Source of the DNA: Strigamia acuminata
Lineage: Eukaryota > Arthropoda > Chilopoda > Geophilomorpha > Linotaeniidae
DNA: 64,000 nucleotides
Assembly: GCA_949358305.1 (NCBI GenBank)
Contig: OX442316.1
Location: 868,001 to 932,000 of the forward strand
Direction: 5' to 3'
The position numbers were made by a program, and so were the translations under genes. Position 1 is the stretch's first letter. Every line of letters begins with the position of its first letter. Below the pieces are notes generated by a model. That model did not search any database, was not told the origin of the DNA, and saw only the letters and a list, made by a program, of their open reading frames with translations. Of this stretch, positions 55,462-64,000 are shown piece by piece.

Positions 55462-55759
55462 TTTTTTTGTTTGAACTTGAAAGTATAATCGGAAGAAGCA
55501 GGGCACCATCCTTCAAGTTGCTTACCCTACTTTTGCAGTCATGTGACTGACCAAATGTTTTGAATTTTGTGGCTCTTTGGATTGGAAACCATGAAATTTT
55601 TACATGGTGCTGCTAGGAAAATGCATAATTGTGTTGAAATAAGTTGTGTGAAATTGAGGAATTTTTAATCACCCTTTGTTTGAAAAACATAGGAAGAAGA
55701 AATATGGGACATAAAAAATATTTTCCTCACATTCACAGTTAGGCAAGTTTTCTATATTG

Positions 55760-55986
55760 TAACCAACTCCGAGGTTGGCCTAACTCCCATTGGCCGAGCA
55801 TTTCACTTGTGTAGTGATATAGAAAAGTAGACCAAAACACCAGAATTGCATTGATAAAAAGCAACCAATAAACAATTCAGAAATAATTAAAACTAAACAA
55901 AGCTACATTTCCTTACGATAGTGCACAGTCTCTAGTTTCGTAATAAGGCGCGGCCAATGGGAGTTAGGCCAACTTGGAGTTGGTTA
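55760..55986. mobile_element. MITE with TAACCAACTCC ends (family A relative)
   Basis: TAACCAACTCCGAGGTTGGC pairs with the sequence closing at 55,986 (CCAACTTGGAGTTGGTTA). The next inner words CCTAACTCCCATTGGCC also pair. Shares CACTTGTGTAGTGA and CCAAAACACCAGAATTG with other family A copies. Confidence 0.8.
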
Positions 55987-56127
55987 AAGTTCATAATGTT
56001 TATTTTTGTAATACCCCGTTTGCTAGTTTTATAAATTTAGTGCAAACACAGCTGGCTTATCAGTTTTGAAACTAGATATAATTATCTACTTTTGAGAAAT
56101 GGGTAAGCTAGTTATAAGCTGACTTTA

Positions 56128-56570
56128 CTATACTCTGGTTAAACTCAAAAAGGACACTCAGTCCCATTGGTCGAGCCATTTTACTGGTGTAGTGAGCCAA
56201 AAAAAGTAGACCCAAACACCAGAATTGAATTACAATGTACAGACATTGTAATTGATTGCCTCGGTAACAGCCAAAATTTTAAAATTGTGTGCTTTCCAGA
56301 CAAAGCAACCAATTAAACAGAACATAAGTGAGTTTTATATTTATGTGTACAAGTATAAAACTTTATTTCATAAATGGAAATTACATTTTTTAATAAGAAA
56401 AATCAAAATTATATTAACTTATATGGTCATAACAATCACAAAAATAAATAAAAATAAAAACTACTTTTCCTAGTGGTTGTATACGGTCTGGAGTTAGTAG
56501 TAATGAGGCTCGACCAATGGGGACTGTGACTAAGTGTACTTTTTGAGTTTAACCAGTGTACAGAGTATAG
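56128..56570. mobile_element. MITE with CTATACTC ends (family A)
   Basis: CTATACTCTGGTTAAACTC pairs with the right end (GAGTTTAACCAG ... GAGTATAG), which has an 8-bp insertion. Internally the best relative of 19,711-20,098. Confidence 0.85.
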
Positions 56571-56699
56571 CTTGTGATGTTATGGTACCAGAATGCATTG
56601 CCATTGCAGGGCAAACCATTATGACTACCATGTCAACCACTTAGAGAATAATAAATAAATACTCTGTAAATAATTTGGCTGCTGAATTTAGGTGAATAT

Positions 56700-57120
56700 G
56701 CACAATTTTTGTGACCAGCTGCACTTGCACGCTGATCACTTACCTGCAGCGCAATGTGCTTGGTGCAGCTCTTGCACTTCTTGTGCACCTGTTAAGGTCC
56801 CTCACAACCAGGTGGAGCTGCGGGCCCTGGTATTGACCAATGGGTCCAAGATGTAGTGTGGGCGCCGTAGCGGTCCACGAGTTTTTCACCAACCAGCAAG
56901 GCGAACGGTTGCATTCCAACCGTCTGCAAACTGGCTGCTTTGGCAAGCCAAACAATCGGCGTGGTGACTGTCTTCTGCCGGGACCTGAGCATCCATGATG
57001 GCCGCATCTGTCGAACGTTCTCCGTGAACATTACGATGGCATGGCAGAAGAGTTAAACCGACCACACGTTTCATGAGGCCTGATGCAAACGGCCACCGCA
57101 TTGGGAAATGCACTGTGAGA
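56700..57120 (-). other. GC-rich island with a possible exon remnant
   Basis: GC content rises sharply against its surroundings. On the minus strand the island ends with CTGCAG|GTAAGT, a textbook donor (56,743), and the frame just before it reads KKCKSCTKHIALQ with a C-x2-C pair. Upstream frames are interrupted, so no whole exon can be called. It directly precedes copy 2 of the duplicated cassette, but on the other strand. Confidence 0.35.
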
Positions 57121-57254
57121 CACTTAAATCATACCCTTAGACAACCAAAACTAAACTTGTCTCACATGTATTTCGGAGGTTAATTTCATCGTGTGTTGCG
57201 TCCAGCAGCTCCTGGCCCTCCCCTGACCACATGGCGTCCATGTTTATTTCAGGT

Positions 57255-57441
57255 AATGTTAAAGCGTCTGATCATTTTGTTGTCGATCATTTCGTCGCCA
57301 AAAACGGCGACGAAATGACTCGTGGTCAGAACAATTTTATTTTATTCTAATTATATTAAATTACTTAATTAATTTTTTATGTTATTGCAGAGTTTTGAAT
57401 TTTCTAGATTCCCATCTGGCATCACAGAGAACTTAAAACCT
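57255..57441 (+). repeat. Duplicated two-exon cassette, copy 2
   Basis: Second copy of 55,276-55,461. The potential peptide differs by a few residues (NVKASDHFVVDHFVAKNGDE) yet both exon-like frames and the terminal stop are kept. Confidence 0.6.
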
Positions 57442-57563
57442 CACATGTTTATTTGATTTTTCAAATTACAGATTCCTTAATGTCTGGATGAGCCTTAAAA
57501 CTATGTTAATAGTGCAAACGGTCTGGCTCTTAAACATAGGTTAGGCTAATCTAGCTTGAGATT

Positions 57564-57792
57564 AGCTATACTCAAAACCAACATAACTTTGACCTATTTC
57601 ACTGGTGTAGTGGCACAAAAAAGTAGCCCAAAACACCAAAATTGTAATCGAACTCCAGGCATTGTGACCGATTACCAACATTGTCAAAGGTAATGTTTAG
57701 ACACAGAACAACTTTTTCGCGTAGTAGAATACAGTTGACAGTTAGGCGTAAACTGGCTGAAATAGGTCAAAATGTTGGTTTTGAGTATAGCT
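57564..57792. mobile_element. MITE with AGCTATACTCAAAACCAAC ends (family A relative)
   Basis: About 30-bp inverted ends. Nearly collinear with 33,483-33,718, including TAATCGAACTCCAG and GTTAGGCGTAAAC. Confidence 0.88.
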
Positions 57793-58693
57793 TAAATACT
57801 GCCTTGCTTGTGTAGTGCGGACCCTTCTACTGTAAAAATGCATTTCTCTTATAAGGAAAAAGTGGTGTCTGCAAATTCTCTAATGCAAACCAAACGGCTA
57901 CTTGTTGGCTATTTAATGCAATTCTGCTTAAAAACCATGCTTCAAAGAATCTATCATTGGGCACTGTCTTGTGAAAAGAGCCCATCTGAGATTCATGTTG
58001 CAATTTTAAACCAGTGAGAGGACAAAACAATTTTTAAGTTGTATAGTTTTTTGAGTTATGATTCTATTAAATTATTATTAGATGATTATAATCTTATAAC
58101 ACTAAAGCACTCGTGGAATCCATGTTGTTTTCATCATATGACCAAAATTTCTAGTATTAGAACAGGACACAATAAGAAGGGGGCAATTGGCCTGGGCGCA
58201 GCAAGCGATGGGGCACCGAAGGCTCTCAAATTTTACAATCCTAGTTTATAACCTCATACGGCCATAACACCATAAGGTTATGAAAAGGAAATTTAACTCT
58301 AATATTATATAGTGTAAATATTCATATTGCTGGGGATAATCACCTGCTGTTTATTTCCGGTTATAATAAATTACAGTAATTTGAGAAAACTGTGTCCTTC
58401 GTTATTCATCTCATGTAATGTCACGCACACAGCCAATCTCACAAACAAAAGGCAACACTACTTCCGGTTGCGCTAAACTTCGACACCAGTCACACAAAGT
58501 GGTCTTGCGGGCTAAAGGTTTCTCTCCCAAATCGACATCTTCACAACTTTATAAAACAATTACTGAAGCAGACAAAAATGTCAAGAAAGTGTAATTTTTT
58601 TTTTCGAAAGAAAAAACAATTAACATGTACAGGTTTATTTCTTATAACATTGCAATGAACTTGTTTTTAAATGGCTTGTATTTATTATGTTGT
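57793..58693. other. Intergenic before RPL11 3' end
   Basis: No gene supported. A 69-codon frame at 57,808-58,017 lacks any family resemblance. Confidence 0.5.
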
Positions 58694-59763
<1,070 letters not shown>

Positions 59764-60051
59764 TGTGACCCGCAGCGAGTGGAACGAGTCGAACACAGTA
59801 CGTACACACACACACACACACACAGATACGCACACGGCGAATAGGCGCAACACAGAGAAGTGTCACGCGCCACGGTGCACACGAGTCGTTTCGTCATTGT
59901 TAAATAAAATAATGACAACTAGTGCGAGCGAGGTGTTTTATTTGAGGCAAAATCAATTTATTGCAATGACTATTTTTTAGAAAGGACAGAGTTACAATTT
60001 TCAATATTTTTTCCAAACCAGAGCACATTCGTAAAAGAAAAGCGGCTATTA

Positions 60052-60852
60052 TTACACTAACATGCGGTAGACATACTTTTCCTCTTTTTGATTATATCGC
60101 AAGTAATTATTGAGAAAAATAAGACAAATTTGCAACAAATCCATGAACTCGAAGCCGATAACGTGGCCGCAACTGTCTCGCTCCAAGATCTCGCCGAGCA
60201 ATCGGTTCACGCCTTCCGACCAAACTCTCCATGCCGCGCGCACAACGTTGCCCGAGCACACGCCCAGCGAGATGACCCAGGCGTACACCTGGTTCCACGC
60301 CGTCTCCAGGATCGGGATCAGCCACGGATTCGAAACTGTCGCCGCCTTCAATGCCGACATGCGAATGCAGTCCTGGGAAGACATTCCAGAAAACATCGAA
60401 CAATCTACCGACGACGACGTCCAACTCGGAGTCTACAAAACGAATAAGAAACGAATAAAAAAAACAAACAAACAGAACATTCAAATGTCTTTTACGTTTA
60501 CATCGCAATGGGGAGAGTCAGTCGATGGAGCGCCCACCACGCTCGTAATCACGAGATCGACCAATGCCCGCGATGTAGTCAGCACATGTTTCAATAGAAC
60601 TGAGGTTATCTTCGTGGGGGGGAAAAGATAAAATATTATTTTATTTTATTTTATTTTATTTTTTTTATTTTCTTTCTTTCTTTCACTCACGGTAGAGAAT
60701 CCATCCGATTCTCGGCGCGAATCGGGCGAACTCAAGTTGGGCGTCGATTGCGAACGGTTACATGCTGGTCTCTGTCGACGGAGATTTGGCGCATTTTTTG
60801 GCTTTGCTCTTCCCATTCCACAGTTGGAGCTCTGATTGGCCCCCGGATTCAT
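60052..60852 (-). CDS. Unrecognised three-exon protein, 216 residues
   Basis: Exons 60852-60691, 60609-60502 and 60432-60052 join at GT-AG introns of 81 and 69 bp, all in phase 0, into 217 codons with stop. The N-terminus (1-54) is polar and basic (RRQRPACNRSQSTPNLSSPD), perhaps disordered with phosphorylation sites. The middle (ITSVLLKHVLTTSRALVDLV) and C-terminal part (NPWLIPILETAWNQVYAWVI, LLQICLIFLNNYL) are hydrophobic and amphipathic, possibly membrane-associated. The C-terminal exon is GC-richer than its surroundings, as host exons here are. I do not recognise the family. A long antisense frame (60,110-60,631, plus) competes, but it lacks splice support. Head-to-head with NDUFA10, 534 bp apart. 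Confidence 0.65.
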
Positions 60853-61386
60853 TCTCTTCGATTTGTAGTGTCGCAATCCATCGTAGCAAACAGATAAAGA
60901 AATTTAAAATGTGTTAAATTAAATTCGGAACGGCAAAAAACGGTTAAGTCATGGAACACATCGGTGAAAGAAAAAATGAAACAATAAACTCGTGAATGAT
61001 CGATCGCTCGTGCTCAACAAATAAATTACTTGAATAAATCAAACTCCGATCAGGAGTAATTATTATTTACCCCACTAGATGGCGCAGCGATCTACGATAG
61101 AAATAGAATAAATTACGAACGAATGCATTACTTTTGTAAACAAAACAAAAATAACCTTTTTTACCAGTTTTACTTCAAATCAAAGATGAAAAAAATGGAG
61201 AATGATTCAAAATAATTAAATGGATAAGTATGACGTCACTAATGTGATCCGGTTTGGGATCATCAACTGCCTCGGACTGCCTCCGTCTCGTGAGTATCCA
61301 TGTTGTGTACCGATTTCTTCTGGAAGGAATTTGCTAATTGATTTCGATTTGATAGGTGTTTTATGGTGGAGATCTAGCTTTTCAAG
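60853..61386. promoter_or_regulatory. Divergent promoter region before NDUFA10
   Basis: Holds both start regions. A possible 5' leader intron of NDUFA10 runs from GTGAGTATCC (61,290) to GATTTGATAG (61,354). An upstream ATG at 61,220 would read across it only into a short frame. Confidence 0.5.
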
Positions 61387-62959
61387 ATGGCTCTACAAAT
61401 GATGCGTTTGAGTTTGAATGGGCTGTGCATTAGAACGCACCTAGCTCCGGTTCAGTCGGCCTTTATTTCCGGTCGGGCATTTCGCGACCGACGTTTTCCC
61501 AGGCCGCCGCCTTTTCCGTACAAAGAGAAGCGGCTGAGTCGTCTGCGAGCGTGGTTGGAGAACCCGGTGAAATGGTTCGACGAAAATACGAAATTAATCG
61601 TAGTCGAGGGCAGCATCGGCGCTGGCAAATCGGACTTTGCCAAAAGGTTGGCCGCCGAATTGGAGATGTACCACATGCCGGAAGCCACCGTGGACATGAT
61701 TTACATCAATCAATACGGCCACGATTTGCGCACATTGGATAGTCAGTTGCCCAACGATGTTAAGAGCTTTGATGTCAAAGATTTTTACAAAAATCCCAAA
61801 TCGAAGCTCTCGAATAAGTTTCAAGTTTACATGTATTATTCGCGATTCGAGCAACACATTGACGCTCTCGCTCACATATTTAATACTGGTATATCGAATA
61901 TCTATTTTGAATGTATTTTAAATGCGTTTGATGTGTTTACAAAATGCAGAAATGTTGATTAGGGCAAGGTGTCGTGATGGAGCGGTGCGTTTACAGCGAT
62001 ATCGTGTTCATGGAGACGATGGCCAAGTTTAATTATTTAGCACCGAGAGGTGAGTTTGCATGAACAATTGCAGTGATAAATTAATTGAATTTCCAAATTG
62101 AGATGTAATTTTGATTATTTTGACGTTTAGTGCGAGATTATTATCACATGGTCCGGAGGAATACTTTGCCGGAATTAATGCGGCCTCATTTGGTCATTTA
62201 TTTGGATTCACCGGTCGATGTTTTGATGGATCGAATCAAAAAGCGGGCAATTGTGAGGACTGAGGATTAGGGCCGAAAATCGATCTTTTAATGAATAAAT
62301 TGTCCACCTTTGTGTGCAGGATTACGAAACCAAGTCGAGTGTAATTACGCCCGAATATCTCAAGTCGTTGGAAACTGAATACAAGGAGTATTTGAAAACC
62401 ATAAGGTGATGCTAACGTTTTTGTTTTCCACTATTTAAATGAGCTCAAACTCAAACGAAGGATTTTAGCCAGCATTCAGAATTACTCTTTTACGATTGGT
62501 CAAAATATGGCGACATCGATGTGGTCATTGAAGATATAGAGCGAATAGATTTCGACAAGTACGACAAGTACGACACGAAAATGACCGATTGGCTTCTGTT
62601 TAATTACTGGGACTACGTGAGGCTGAGATTCGAGTAAGTTGTCGAAAATAATTCCCAAGAAAAGTATTAATGTTGGCAAACATTATTTAGATATACCACA
62701 AAAAAAACCGAATTAATCAACAAAATGCAAATGATTCCTCAATGGAAGGCTCCAGAATTGCTCCCAGATGTGGAAAACCTACAAAAGTGGCGGGAGCTCT
62801 GGGATAATGTAAGTGAAAATACTTTTTCATTCGAATAATACGCTAATTTGTTGCATTTGTTCATTGCAGTTTCCAGGCAGTAAGTACGAGTACGGTTACA
62901 ATCCGGATCAAGGCGACAACGTGTGGTTTAAAACAAAGGATAGCCCTCGTAACGATTAA
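61387..62959 (+). CDS. NDUFA10: NADH dehydrogenase (complex I) subunit NDUFA10
   Basis: NDUFA10 (42-kDa subunit, ND-42 in flies) is an accessory subunit of mitochondrial complex I built on a deoxynucleoside-kinase fold. Seven exons (61387-61888, 61963-62049, 62131-62252, 62320-62405, 62469-62633, 62691-62808, 62870-62959) give 389 residues. The first 30 or so residues are Arg-rich without acidic residues, as expected for mitochondrial import. The P-loop GSIGAGKS (75-82) keeps the canonical GxxGxGK[S/T] pattern; the human subunit has a degenerate NICTGKGK there as I recall. VVMERCVYSDIVFMETM matches the kinase ERS/DRY region. The C-terminus YEYGYNPDQGDNVWFK is the family's. Introns are 57-81 bp. 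Confidence 0.95.
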
Positions 62960-64000
62960 ACGTGTATTTAAAAATAACATAGTGCAGTGTATATAGTTGT
63001 GTAAAACCTTTTTTTTTCCTTCGATTAAACGAGTTTAAAAAAAAATGCTATTTAAAAAAGAAAAGCAAATGGAAATTGGGCTTTCATCAAATTAAACTGT
63101 AATCGAAATTACGGATCACGAGACTGGCGAGCTTGGACAGCTTCAGCTTCAGCTTCAATTACAGCATCGGACAAGTGTTTGGGAAAGTTTACTAGGTATA
63201 AAATTTTTTTCAGTCGAAATTAATTTTTGTGATTGTGGTGCCATTAAACTGCATAATATGATGTCATTACAGTCAGTACAAACAAAAAAGTTTAAAAAAC
63301 AATCATCTTTTTTTAAATTACTCCTTAGTGTTTAATTTGCAATAAATCTGTTCTGGATTTGAGTTTAACTTCAAACTATTGTTCAATAGTGGAATGAATA
63401 CTGTTATGTGGGATTTAGGCCCACTTGAGGCTACCCACACAACTGGGATTTGATAGGAAATAAAGAGTCATTTTAATTAGGTTTAAATTCAATCTAGTTT
63501 TTATTTAACCAGACAGCAAAGCTGTTTGATTATTCTTTCAAATGGATGAGTTTACTCTGTTTACATTGGCACAATTCTTAAACTCAAATAATGAACTACA
63601 TAAATTATATAAATTATATAAACTCTAATTATAAATCATAAGTGACACTCTGAATTGAGATGCAATCTGAAACTATTAAATAGTGATTAAATTAATAACA
63701 ATTTCTGCAGCCAGCCAAGAACAGGCTGACATTGGATAGGAGGGATTTGAGTTCACTCTCAAGTGAGAGCCGGAAGAGAACTGTCAAACTTGGGCGGATT
63801 CACTTCACAGGAAAGCTCCTGTTACCCCCTTTAACTAATTGATAAGTCCAGTGACGAGGCAATGATGTAATCGATTGCCAACGCCATCTATGGACGAAAT
63901 TTAGCAACTTTTATCCGAATTATAGCCGAATTACGCGATACGGGTCGTCCGTTGATCGGGACGGCCTGTACGCGTAGCAACTCCCTTTTTTGCGTAATTT
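62960..64000. other. NDUFA10 3' region and unassigned DNA
   Basis: No further gene. At 63,400-63,840 there are LTR-like features (TGTTATGTGGGATTTAGGCC, AAATAAAGAG, CCTGTTACCCCC), but no second copy or coding part lies in the window. Confidence 0.4.

Noticed and set aside
60110-60631. 173-codon plus-strand frame opposite the unrecognised minus-strand gene
   Set aside because: The minus strand has three consistent exons with good donors, acceptors and phase. The plus frame runs straight through those introns and ends in low-complexity sequence.
63400-63840. Possible LTR at the right edge
   Set aside because: Only composition and a few motif-like words; no second copy, primer site or coding region in the window.

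Overview
This is an animal nuclear locus, most likely from an arthropod. The host genes are split by many short GT-AG introns (mostly 55-90 bp) in AT-rich DNA. The CD164-like protein ends in an arthropod-style transmembrane/YHTL tail, short TTAGG runs occur near 53.7 kb, and the intergenic DNA is full of miniature transposons. I cannot fix the species from sequence alone.

Layout. From 0.4 to 18 kb the DNA is mobile. A two-gene DNA transposon (about 0.9-5.75 kb) carries a DD37E integrase-like transposase, broken by one nonsense codon, facing an intact 756-residue gene that joins a UBX-like domain to a C-terminal HECT ubiquitin-ligase domain. Its outer flank is an array of 151-bp double-hairpin units, and part of the same array reappears inverted at 14.3-14.6 kb. 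Between the two lies a complete, apparently very young Copia retrotransposon (9.48-14.24 kb) with identical LTRs, a 5-bp target duplication and one uninterrupted 1366-codon ORF. A truncated Gypsy-like element follows at 16.0-17.9 kb. From 18 to 23 kb I see only MITEs and unassigned sequence.

From 23.4 kb on is a host gene neighbourhood. PPME1 (minus, 23.4-37.5 kb) is inflated by transposon-filled introns and has a U12-type AT-AC intron. It is head-to-head with INTS14 (plus, 37.8-39.8 kb). Next come a CD164/endolyn-like sialomucin (minus, 42.0-44.1 kb), CWC27 (plus, 45.2-47.2 kb) and TRA2 (plus, 48.2-50.2 kb). After a MITE-rich gap (50.2-58.7 kb) come RPL11 with a long lysine-rich N-terminal extension (minus, 58.7-59.8 kb), an unrecognised three-exon gene (minus, 60.05-60.85 kb) and NDUFA10 (plus, 61.4-63.0 kb), the last two head-to-head.

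The host genes are housekeeping: phosphatase methyl-esterase, Integrator subunit, lysosomal mucin, spliceosomal cyclophilin, SR splicing factor, ribosomal protein and complex I subunit. They share no single pathway. The best candidate for an under-described system is the transposon with the HECT/UBX cargo and its hairpin flanks. Exon boundaries were deduced by hand from reading frame, splice-site consensus and recalled family sequences.
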